64,000 bases of DNA from Methylobacterium adhaesivum (lineage in GTDB: Bacteria > Pseudomonadota > Alphaproteobacteria > Rhizobiales > Beijerinckiaceae), in contig NZ_BPQD01000001.1 of NCBI RefSeq assembly GCF_022179065.1, forward strand, positions 1 to 64,000, read 5' to 3'. The notes beneath the pieces were generated by a model that saw only the letters and a program-made list of their open reading frames with translations, was not told where the DNA came from and did not search any database. The first letter of the stretch is position 1. Each line of letters opens with the position of its first letter. The translations under genes were made by a program, and so were the position numbers. Below, in pieces: positions 27,993 to 35,734 of this stretch.

Positions 27993-28031
27993 AGCCTCGT
28001 CCCGAAAGGTGGCCTCCGGCTTTCGCAGAGC
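27989..28031 (+). repeat. Dispersed palindromic element, copy 2
   Basis: The sequence starts CTAAAGCCTC and continues with GTCCCGAAAGGTGG and CCTCCGGCTTTCG. It aligns with the copy at 57738-57790 read on the minus strand, and with 10808-10857. Its first bases include the TAA stop of the HWE kinase gene. Confidence 0.7.
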
Positions 28032-28201
28032 CCGAGGGCCGCGCACTGCGCGGCTTGGCGCCGATACTGCATCCCATCCTCCACCGAAGCCTCAGGCCCG
28101 CCACCGCCCATGACCGATCCTCACCCGGCCCGCCCGGACGCCCGCCTCCGGCCTCCTCGAAGCGCAGCGTCCGCCCGGATGGCCGCGCCGGGGGCCAAGC
28201 G

Positions 28202-30883
28202 TTGAGCGAGCTCGACGACTGGGCCGAGCGCCGGCGCCTCGCCGAGCAGGCGCGCGGCGAGCGGCCGTGGTCCCTGTGGGGGCCGTACCTCGCCGAGCGG
28301 CAATGGGGCACCGTGCGCGAGGATTACAGCCGCGACGGCGATGCGTGGCGCTCCCTGCCCCACGACGAGGCGCGCTCGCGCGCCTACCGCTGGGGCGAGG
28401 ACGGCTTGGCCGGCCTCTGCGACGAGCGTGGACATCTCTGCCTGTCGCTGGCCCTGTGGAACGGCCGCGACCACATCCTCAAGGAGCGATTGTTCGGCCT
28501 CACCAACGAAGAGGGCAACCACGGCGAGGACGTGAAGGAGGTCTATCACTACCTCGACGCGGTCCCGAGCCACGCCTACCTCAAGATGCTCTACCGCTAT
28601 CCGCAGGACGCTTATCCCTACGCGGACCTCGTGGCGGAGGGGCGCCGCCGGGGCCGCGACGAACCCGAATACGAGATCGAGGACACGGGCATCTTCGACG
28701 GGATGCGGTTCTTCGACGTCACGGTCGAGTACGCCAAGGAGGATGCCGACGACATCCACGCGGTGATCACGGCGGTGAACCGGGGCCCCGAGGCCGCCGA
28801 TCTCCACCTCGTGCCGCAGCTGTGGTTCCGCAACACCTGGTCGTGGAACGGGGCGGCCGCGCGTCCGCGCCTGGAGATCGGGGCGGACGGCGCCGTCGCC
28901 TGCGCCCATCCGCGTCTCGGCCCCTACCGCCTCAGCTTCGACGGCGCGCCGGAGGTGCTGTTCTGCGAGAACGACACGAACCTGCGCCTGCACGGCTGGC
29001 AACCCGACGCCGCCGGTCCGTTCAAGGACGGTCTCCACGCGGCCATCGTGGGCGGCGACGAATCCGCCGTTCGGCGCGACGGCGGCACCAAGCTCGGCCT
29101 GCACTACGCCTTCCGCCTCGCGCCGGGCGAGACCCGGCGCGTCTCCTTACGGCTCGCGGCCGGGCGGCGCGCCCGCCCCGTCGATCGCGAGGGCGCCATC
29201 CTGCATCGCCGCATCGCCGAGGCGAACGCGTTCTACGGCGGCCTACAGGACGGCATCGCGGATGCGGAGTCGCAGGCGATCTTCCGGCAGGCCGCCGCCG
29301 GCCTGATCTGGTCGAAGCAGCTCTACACCTACGACGTGCGCCTGTGGCTGAAGGGCGACCCGCTGCAGCCGACGCCCCCGCGCGAGCGCGACGGCGGCCG
29401 CAACACCCAGTGGCGCCACTTCGCGGCGGCCGACGTGCTCTCCATGCCCGACACCTGGGAATATCCCTGGTTCGCCGCCTGGGATCTCGCCTTCCAGTGC
29501 CTGCCGCTGGCCCTCCTCGACCCGGATTTCGCCAAGCGGCAGCTCCTGCTCCTCACCCGCGAATGGTACATGCACCCCAACGGCCAGCTCCCCGCCTACG
29601 AGTGGGAGTTCGGCGACGCCAATCCGCCGGTCCATGCCTGGGCGGCCTACCGGGTGTTCGAGATCGACCGCGACCGGCGCGGGGGCCGGGGCGACCTCGC
29701 CTTCCTCGAGGGCGTGTTCCACAAGCTCCTCATCAACTTCACCTGGTGGGTGAACCGCAAGGACGCCGACGGCCGCAACGTGTTCCAGGGCGGCTTCCTC
29801 GGCCTCGACAACGTCGGGGTGTTCGACCGCTCGCGCCCGCCCCCCGGCTTCGGCCGCATCCACCAGGCCGACGGCACCGCCTGGATGGCGATGTACGCCC
29901 TGAACATGATGCGCATCGCCCTCGAACTGGCCCTGCACAACGACGTCTACGAGAGCACCGCCTCGAAGTTCTTCGAGCACTTCCTCCTCATCGCCGAGGC
30001 CATGACCGACATGGGCGGCGAGGGCGGCGGCGAGGGCTTCGGCCTGTGGGACGAGGAGGACGGGTTCTACTACGACGAGGTCGACATCCCCGGCGGCGGC
30101 ATGCTGCCCTTGCGGGTGCGCTCCGTGGTGGGCCTCGTGCCGCTCTTCGCCGTCGAGGTGATCGAGCCTTCCGTGCTTCAGCGCCTGCCGGATTTCTCGC
30201 GCCGCATGAACTGGGTGCTGGAGAACCGCCCGCATCTGGCCTGCCTCGTCTCCCGCTGGACCGAGGGCGGCGTCGGCGACCGCAAGCTGCTGTCGCTGCT
30301 CCGCGGCCACCGCATGAAGGCGCTCCTGCGGCGGATGCTCGACGAGGCCGAGTTCCTCTCCGACCACGGCATCCGCTCCCTGTCGCAGGCGCACCGCGAG
30401 ACGCCCTACGCTCTCAACGAGTTCGGCGCCCGGTTCACGGTCCGCTACGACCCGGCGGATTCGACCTCGAACATGTTCGGCGGCAACTCCAACTGGCGCG
30501 GCCCCGTGTGGATGCCGATGAACTACCTCATCGTCGAGGCGCTGCGCCGCTTCCACACCTATTACGGCGACGATTTCCTCGTCGAATACCCCACGGGCTC
30601 GGGAGTCTCCCTGACGCTGGCGGCCATCGCCGACGCCCTGGAGGACCGGCTCATCGGTCTGTTCGCAAAAGGGCCGGACGGGCGCCGCCCGATCTTCGGG
30701 GACCGCGAACCGATCCCCGCGGCGCCGGGCGAGGACGACGCCCTGCTGTTCCACGAGTTCTTCGACGGCGACACCGGCCGGGGCCTCGGCGCCTCCCACC
30801 AGACCGGCTGGACCGCCCTCGTCCTCAACCTGCTGCATCACCGGGCGCGACGGCCGGGCGCGGGGGAGGAGACCCTGCCGTGA
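28202..30883 (+). CDS. GH63/MGH1-like glycoside hydrolase
   Basis: This 893-residue cytoplasmic protein has no signal peptide. The C-terminal (alpha/alpha)6 domain carries family motifs WEYPWFAAWDLAFQ, WHFAA-type blocks, FLGLDNVGVFDRS and GNSNWRGPVWMPMNY, as in GH63-like glucosidases and mannosylglycerate-type hydrolases. A beta-sandwich N-terminal region has EDYSRDGDAWR and HEDVKEVYHYLDA-like strings. The exact sugar is unknown. No ATG fits the N-terminus, so TTG 28202 is the best start; upstream in-frame sequence is basic and low-complexity. A weak GGGGG lies near the expected binding position. Confidence 0.85.
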   Translation: MSELDDWAERRRLAEQARGERPWSLWGPYLAERQWGTVREDYSRDGDAWRSLPHDEARSRAYRWGEDGLAGLCDERGHLCLSLALWNGRDHILKERLFGLTNEEGNHGEDVKEVYHYLDAVPSHAYLKMLYRYPQDAYPYADLVAEGRRRGRDEPEYEIEDTGIFDGMRFFDVTVEYAKEDADDIHAVITAVNRGPEAADLHLVPQLWFRNTWSWNGAAARPRLEIGADGAVACAHPRLGPYRLSFDGAPEVLFCENDTNLRLHGWQPDAAGPFKDGLHAAIVGGDESAVRRDGGTKLGLHYAFRLAPGETRRVSLRLAAGRRARPVDREGAILHRRIAEANAFYGGLQDGIADAESQAIFRQAAAGLIWSKQLYTYDVRLWLKGDPLQPTPPRERDGGRNTQWRHFAAADVLSMPDTWEYPWFAAWDLAFQCLPLALLDPDFAKRQLLLLTREWYMHPNGQLPAYEWEFGDANPPVHAWAAYRVFEIDRDRRGGRGDLAFLEGVFHKLLINFTWWVNRKDADGRNVFQGGFLGLDNVGVFDRSRPPPGFGRIHQADGTAWMAMYALNMMRIALELALHNDVYESTASKFFEHFLLIAEAMTDMGGEGGGEGFGLWDEEDGFYYDEVDIPGGGMLPLRVRSVVGLVPLFAVEVIEPSVLQRLPDFSRRMNWVLENRPHLACLVSRWTEGGVGDRKLLSLLRGHRMKALLRRMLDEAEFLSDHGIRSLSQAHRETPYALNEFGARFTVRYDPADSTSNMFGGNSNWRGPVWMPMNYLIVEALRRFHTYYGDDFLVEYPTGSGVSLTLAAIADALEDRLIGLFAKGPDGRRPIFGDREPIPAAPGEDDALLFHEFFDGDTGRGLGASHQTGWTALVLNLLHHRARRPGAGEETLP

Positions 30884-31516
30884 GGGGCGGGCTTGGGCCG
30901 GGCACGGGCATCCGAGCGGTGGCGCCTCCCCTTCAACCGGCCTTTGGAGTCGTAATCCCGATCCGAGGCTTGGTTTTTTGGGGGGAGGGCTGCAGAGGGT
31001 GGGGAGCGGAACCTGACACTTTGCCCTAGAGCGGACGTTCCGCACCCAACCCAACCGCGTCATAGCCGGCATTCAATCGCATTCTCCAAAGCGGACGCTC
31101 TTCGTACCGCCGATCAAACACGCGAAATGTAAGCGCGACCGTACGGAGGAACGCTTTACCCTCGTCCAGCCCATAATGCTTCATTGGAAAGGTATCCGAT
31201 GGCTTAAATAGAAAGTTCTGACGGTCGTTACTCTTCGGTTGTACCGCCCTCGACCATTCCGGACCACCGCACTGAAGCATCCCGATCGAACTCTGGAGAC
31301 GTCGCAGCAAAGCTCGTCGTAGGTTCGCGCGCCGAAAACATCATGGATGCTCCGATGGCGACGAGACCTGCCATCGCTCGGAGATCGTCCCGCTGGCGAG
31401 GATCATTCGAGACCGCTTCCGCTTCCCGCTGAAGCCGGAGATTGGACGGCGAACGTCGCCGCCACGATCCGTTTCCAAGACGGTATGGCAATCGCGCGGA
31501 CGGAGTCTGTCATGGA
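30884..31516. other. Low-GC intergenic stretch without a convincing gene
   Basis: This 633-base region has visibly lower GC than the flanking genes, especially from about 30960. Short minus-strand frames at 31026-31310 and 31228-31491 encode unrecognised peptides of 94 and 87 residues, with no conserved motif. AGCGGACG occurs at 31029 and 31091. It may be a decayed insertion or a gene remnant. Confidence 0.35.
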
Positions 31517-32209
31517 TCACCCGTGGTTCGATGGGACGGCGGCCGTGGCCGCCCTGTAGATGTCGGAAGCTTCCATGACCGCACGGCCCTGGCCGCGGCG
31601 CGCGACGGCGAGCATGGCGCGGCCGATCACCTCGGTTGTCAGGAGTTGCGAGGGGGCGATGCGGCGCAGCAGATGCAGCACCGGGCCGGCCAACCGGTAG
31701 AGAAGACGGTAGGACGTGGTCTTCGAACGTTCGCCGTGCATCGGCAGGATCACGGCCGGCCGGAACATGAAGGCCCCCGCGAACGGCAACGCCTGCAGCG
31801 CATTCTCGGTGCGTCCCTTGACACGCGCCCACATGCTGCGCCCGCGTCCGCCACCATCAGTGCCGGCCCCGGACACGTAGACGAAGGTCATGTCGGGATC
31901 GAGCAGGGCCATCCTCTCCGCCACGGCCAGCGTCAGGTCGTGGGTCAGCCGGACGTACTCGGCCTCGGTCAGGCCGGAGGACGTCACCCCGAGGCAGAAG
32001 AAGCAGGCGTCGTATCCCATCATCTCCCGCCATGCCGTCGGTCCGGGATCGAATAGGTCCTGGACGATGGTCTCGTGCAGCTTGGGATGCGCGCGTCCGG
32101 TCGGGGTGCGTCCGACCGCCCTGACCTCGGTCACGTCGGAGGCGAGCAGGCATTCGCGCAGGACGCCCGCACCGACCATGCCGGTGGCGCCGAACAGCAG
32201 GATTCTCAT
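31517..32209 (-). CDS. NAD(P)-binding epimerase/NmrA-like protein
   Basis: This 230-residue protein has a Rossmann fold with nucleotide loop GATGMVGAGVLREC at 7-20. YDACFFCLGVTSSG and FVYVSGAGTDG sit where atypical short-chain dehydrogenases have their NAD-binding and catalytic strands. RPAVILPMHGE is near the end. Many relatives are annotated as oxidoreductases with unknown substrate. It lies ten bases after the AraC gene, so it is the last gene of the three-gene minus operon. AGGAT precedes ATG 32209. Confidence 0.85.
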   Translation of the reverse strand: MRILLFGATGMVGAGVLRECLLASDVTEVRAVGRTPTGRAHPKLHETIVQDLFDPGPTAWREMMGYDACFFCLGVTSSGLTEAEYVRLTHDLTLAVAERMALLDPDMTFVYVSGAGTDGGGRGRSMWARVKGRTENALQALPFAGAFMFRPAVILPMHGERSKTTSYRLLYRLAGPVLHLLRRIAPSQLLTTEVIGRAMLAVARRGQGRAVMEASDIYRAATAAVPSNHG

Positions 32210-32219
32210 GGGGCCGATC

Positions 32220-33221
32220 CTAGTGCAGGGAGCGCCAGCGCGCCGGCGTCGTGCCCTCCAGGCTCCGGAAGGCGCGGTAGAACGAGTTCGTGTCGTCGTA
32301 GCCGAGCAGGTAGGCGACCTCGTTCATGTCGAGGGCGGGATCGGCGAGGTATTGGCGCACCAGCTCCCGGCGAACGTCGGCGAGGATTTGTCGGAAGCTG
32401 CCGCCCTCCTCGGTGATGCGCCTCTGAAGAGTTCGGGCGGTCAATCCCAGTTCCTGCGCCACCGCGCCGACGTCGGGCGCCTGACCGGCCAGGAGCCGCT
32501 TCAGCACCCACTTCACCTGCTCAGTGATCGAGACTTTGGACAGGTGCTCCTGCCTCTGACGCGCGAGATGAGGGTCGAGCACGTCAAGCATCTCGGGATT
32601 GTTCGAGACCATCGCCACATCGAGGTCCGACCGGTTCAGGACGAGCACGCTCCGGTCCGCGCCCTGCACCACAGGACAGCCGAGGTATTCCGCATGCCGA
32701 GCCACGTCCCGGCCGGTCCCCGACAGTTCGAGGCGACGGGGCCGGATATCCCGGCCCGTCCCACGTCGCCCGAGCTCGACGAACGCGGCGAAGGCCGCGT
32801 CGACGAGCACCGGGGGCGCCTCCTCGCTGGCGAGCGGCCAGGCGAGACTGATGCTGAACGTGTCGCCGTCCTCTTCCAGGATCATCTCCTCGGGCGAGCA
32901 CAGTGCCTTGAAGCGGGCGACCCGCGTGAGTGCATCGCGGAGGTCGCGGGCGTAGTACGCGGCGAGGAAGGCCGGCGGTAGGGTGCCAGGCTCCATGCCG
33001 GTCACCAACCTCAACCCGACGCCGGAGTCCGACGACAGCGCCTGCAAGGATCGCCACAGCGAGAAGTATTGCGCTGTGGTGACCTGCGCGCGGGCATCGG
33101 CGGCGAGGGTCGCCGGAAGCCGTGCATGTCGTAGTACCGCGGTCGGGGTGAGCCCGACGGCGTCGAGCCCTTGCCAGAAGGCCGGGGCGACCTTGAATCG
33201 GTCGGGAGGACACGACGCCAT
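32220..33221 (-). CDS. AraC-family transcriptional regulator
   Basis: This 333-residue protein has an N-terminal arabinose-binding-type ligand domain (about 15-200) and a C-terminal AraC double helix-turn-helix (about 235-333) with QELGLTARTLQRRITEEGG and MNEVAYLLGYDDTNSFYRAFR. The architecture matches OruR/ArgR-like regulators of catabolic operons. The ligand is unknown. It is placed between the SDR and NAD(P)-binding genes with gaps of about 10 bases, so it likely regulates this operon, perhaps including itself. Confidence 0.93.
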   Translation of the reverse strand: MASCPPDRFKVAPAFWQGLDAVGLTPTAVLRHARLPATLAADARAQVTTAQYFSLWRSLQALSSDSGVGLRLVTGMEPGTLPPAFLAAYYARDLRDALTRVARFKALCSPEEMILEEDGDTFSISLAWPLASEEAPPVLVDAAFAAFVELGRRGTGRDIRPRRLELSGTGRDVARHAEYLGCPVVQGADRSVLVLNRSDLDVAMVSNNPEMLDVLDPHLARQRQEHLSKVSITEQVKWVLKRLLAGQAPDVGAVAQELGLTARTLQRRITEEGGSFRQILADVRRELVRQYLADPALDMNEVAYLLGYDDTNSFYRAFRSLEGTTPARWRSLH

Positions 33222-33232
33222 CTCAGGTTTCC

Positions 33233-33982
33233 CTACTTGGCTTGGAAGCCGCCATCGATGTTCAAGACGTGCCCGGTGACGAAGGACGCCTCGTCGGAGA
33301 GCAGCCAGACGATACCGTTGGCGATCTCCTCGGGACGGCCCATCCGGCCCATCGGGTGCATGCCGGAGATCATCGTCTCGTCGTACTGCCCGAGCTCGAT
33401 CTGCTTCTCGATCAAGTCGGTCTTGATGGCTCCGGGCGCGACGGCGTTGATGCGGATGTTCTTGGTTGCGTAGTCGAGGGCGCCGGACTTCGTCAGTCCG
33501 ACCACCGCATGCTTGGTCGCGGCGTAGGTGCCGGCCCAGGGAATGCCGTTCAGGCCGGCGATGGACGCCAGGTTCACGATAGCGCCACCGCCCTGTCGCT
33601 CCATCTGATGGATCTCGTGCTTCATGCAGAAGTACAGGCCCAGGACGTTGGTCTGCAGCATGCCGTTGAAGGCCTCGGTGTCCGAAGCGCCGATGGTCTT
33701 GTTCTCGTTCGAAATACCCGCGTTGTTCACCGCGAGGTCGAGCCTGCCGTAGCGGGAGACGATGTCCGCGATGGTCCGGCCGACGGCCTCCTCGCTGTCC
33801 ACGTCGCAGTTGACGAAGGAGGCCTCGCCACCGGCGGCCTCGATCTCCTGGACGGCCTGGCGTCCGCGGTCATCGCGACGGCCGGTGAGCACGACTTTGA
33901 CGCCGCGACGCGCGAGGATCAGCGCCGTCGCCTTGCCGATGCCGGTCGCTCCACCGGTGATGAGCGCGATCTTGTCGGTCAT
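33233..33982 (-). CDS. Short-chain dehydrogenase/reductase
   Basis: This 249-residue classical SDR has coenzyme motif TGGATGIG at 9-16, NNAG at 86-89, catalytic Ser140, Tyr153 and Lys157 (Y153-x3-K157), and C-terminal DGGFQAK. It most likely uses NAD(P)H to reduce or oxidise a hydroxyl or carbonyl substrate; the substrate is not readable. ATG 33982 begins MTDKIALITGG. It is the first gene of a likely three-gene operon with AraC and the NAD(P)-binding protein. Confidence 0.94.
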   Translation of the reverse strand: MTDKIALITGGATGIGKATALILARRGVKVVLTGRRDDRGRQAVQEIEAAGGEASFVNCDVDSEEAVGRTIADIVSRYGRLDLAVNNAGISNENKTIGASDTEAFNGMLQTNVLGLYFCMKHEIHQMERQGGGAIVNLASIAGLNGIPWAGTYAATKHAVVGLTKSGALDYATKNIRINAVAPGAIKTDLIEKQIELGQYDETMISGMHPMGRMGRPEEIANGIVWLLSDEASFVTGHVLNIDGGFQAK

Positions 33983-34494
33983 GAATGGGTCCGTTCGTGT
34001 CTGAGCCAAGGATGCCGCCTCCGAAGTGCCCGGGGCGATCAACCAAGACATCGACGGTTTGCATCGTCTTCGAACTAGCGCGTCATGCCAATCGACTTGC
34101 AATAATTGCCATTCGGTATGCGCGATCCGTGGGAGGTCGACGTGGCGCAGGCTGGCTTTCGGGGAAGGCGAGCATCAAAGGCCATTCGGCCGTTCGAAAT
34201 GGGTCAGATCCCCTTTTGAGCAAATCGCCTCTCGCCGAATGTCTGCTTATCCGTATCGTGATCCGAAAGCAGATCGTCGCAAAACCACCCGACCCGGTCG
34301 TAGAGCGGGCGGTGAGGACCCGACTCAACCCAGCCGTCTAAGACGCAGTCTGAGCATTCCGAAAGCGGCCGTTCGTCAGCCCTGCGGCAACTTCGGCTCG
34401 GGATGGGAAGCGGACATCCTAACATTGTATGCCTGTCCGCATTAACCCCCGTCTGTCAGAACTGTTTAAGTTCACGACGAGGGGGGGGGATGAG
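33983..34494. other. Repeat-containing intergenic region, left side of island
   Basis: This 512-base stretch has no convincing gene. It contains the first copy of a repeat (34275-34310) found again at 35160-35195 and 35534-35565. Base composition falls towards the next gene. The string GGGGGGGG at 34482-34489 precedes the gene start. Confidence 0.5.
34275..34310 (+). repeat. Island repeat, copy A
   Basis: AAAACCACCCGACCCGGTCG is followed by TAGAGCGGG. Copy B at 35160-35195 is nearly identical when read on the minus strand, about 26 of 28 bases over the core. Confidence 0.65.
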
Positions 34495-35133
34495 ATGCAT
34501 CGGGGTCTGAGCGGTCGAGCGATAGTTGAAGTTCTCGCCGTGGTTCTGCTGACGCCATTGGTTTGCGGAACCGTACATGGGCAAACTCTTCCCGGCGCTG
34601 CGATAGCTGGCGCAGGTTCAAATCATAGGTCACTACCGCCGGAAAGCCAGCGTGTGGACCCGTTGATTGATGGCTCCCGTTTCAGTTCTGCCCCAGCGTG
34701 GGATAATAACTTCTGCCTTATCTGGACCGATAGTTGTTCTACCTGTTCGCGCAATGAAGTGCAGGGGCAAATAATATGTCAGAAGCATAATTATGGCGAG
34801 TGCAGCCCTAAAAATGTCCAATGCAAAAAGATGGACATGACTGTTATGCACCTATCATGCGCTCGTTATTATGATGGCGTAAATTATTGCACTCCGAGGT
34901 TCGTGGATGGGAATTTGCGCGGAGGGCTATGCACGGTTATGGGTATCCCCGTAGGCTCGCCGTCTCGTACAAATTTCCAGTGCCTCGAAGACTGGAGCTT
35001 TCAGGAGAAGTGGTATTGCTCGCGTGACACTCCAAAAGCGGAACGACATGCATGCGACGCTGATCAGATCGCGAAGGCAGCAGCAGAGCGCGCGGCACGT
35101 CCAGAGATCAGCTTCCCCGGCTTGAGACGCTGA
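34495..35133 (+). CDS. Cysteine-rich exported protein of unknown function
   Basis: This 212-residue protein is in the lower-GC island, with codon use richer in A/T than neighbours. An N-terminal signal-like segment (about 8-30, ending VHGQ) is followed by a domain with twelve cysteines (74, 81, 84, 95, 103, 110, 122, 132, 146, 163, 175, 187). The first group, CLIWTDSCSTC at 74-84, has the form C-x2-W-x-D-x-C-x2-C seen in some small exported Cys-rich proteins. The cysteines are even in number and probably form disulfides in the periplasm. No enzyme motif is recognised. The upstream GGGGGGGGAT can serve as a ribosome binding site. Confidence 0.7.
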   Translation: MHRGLSGRAIVEVLAVVLLTPLVCGTVHGQTLPGAAIAGAGSNHRSLPPESQRVDPLIDGSRFSSAPAWDNNFCLIWTDSCSTCSRNEVQGQIICQKHNYGECSPKNVQCKKMDMTVMHLSCARYYDGVNYCTPRFVDGNLRGGLCTVMGIPVGSPSRTNFQCLEDWSFQEKWYCSRDTPKAERHACDADQIAKAAAERAARPEISFPGLRR

Positions 35134-35159
35134 ATGTCCGCTATGGGTCGGGACCTGTG

Positions 35160-35195
35160 AGTCCGCTCTACGACCAGGTCGGGTGGTTTGCAGAC
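35160..35195 (-). repeat. Island repeat, copy B (inverted)
   Basis: Plus-strand CCGCTCTACGACCAGGTCGG and the following GTGGTTTGC is the reverse complement of copy A. It lies between the two island genes. Confidence 0.65.
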
Positions 35196-35230
35196 TTCCA
35201 ACTATACGCCGCAGCAGGCATACCCTCGCC

Positions 35231-35461
35231 ATGAACAGCCCTTGTTGTGAACGGATGTCCGCCGACCTTCAACACAGGTGCGACGTGCATCCGGATCGAT
35301 CTGAATGCCCCGACGCTTTCATCGCAAAGGTGCAGGGCGGGTATGGCCTTATGGTGCACGACGGTGGGAGCAGCGTTGTAGAGATTGCCTTCTGTCCGTG
35401 GTGTGGATCGAAGCTCCCGCCAATTGCACGGTTGATCCTCGAAGATGAGGAAGACGACTAA
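35231..35461 (+). CDS. DUF6980 small zinc-ribbon-like protein
   Basis: This 76-residue protein has paired cysteines CCERM at 5-9, CDVHPDRSECPD at 17-28, YGLMVHDGGSS at 38-48, and FCPWCGSKLP at 54-63. This matches DUF6980, a family of small proteins with CxxC ribbons. The four-cysteine arrangement (C5/C6, C17, C26, C55, C58) could bind zinc. No function is established. It lies in the accessory island downstream of the Cys-rich gene with 97 bases between them, separated by repeat copy B. Confidence 0.75.
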   Translation: MNSPCCERMSADLQHRCDVHPDRSECPDAFIAKVQGGYGLMVHDGGSSVVEIAFCPWCGSKLPPIARLILEDEEDD

Positions 35462-35533
35462 GTCCGCTAGAGGTCGCAAGCGGTCCCCGTCGCTATGTCC
35501 GTCTTGGTGCATCCGTCGCCCGTAAGCGGACAG

Positions 35534-35565
35534 GCTGAAAACCACCCAATCCAGTCGTACGCCCT
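35534..35565 (+). repeat. Island repeat, copy C (divergent)
   Basis: GAAAACCACCCAATCCAGTC followed by GTACGCC is similar to copy A but more diverged. It is just downstream of the DUF6980 gene, so the three copies bracket the island. Confidence 0.5.
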
Positions 35566-35734
35566 GGTCCACCGCGCTGCCTCAGAGTGGCCGTTCCGAC
35601 CTTCCGTAACGGGTCGCAAGCAGAAACCATCGGACGTGGAGAATGCCCCACCCGTCGAACGGATCGTCCCTCCCCCGCCAGAGCCGACAATCGGATCACC
35701 CACCCGCGCCACCGGAGGGAGGCGCGGTGCCCCC

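Noticed and set aside
31026-31491. Two short minus-strand frames in the low-GC gap
   Set aside because: No signal peptide, conserved motif or clear ribosome binding site. Reported only as an unexplained region.
34275-35565. CRISPR array or complete insertion sequence
   Set aside because: Only three imperfect copies in mixed orientation, with irregular spacing and no transposase or cas gene.
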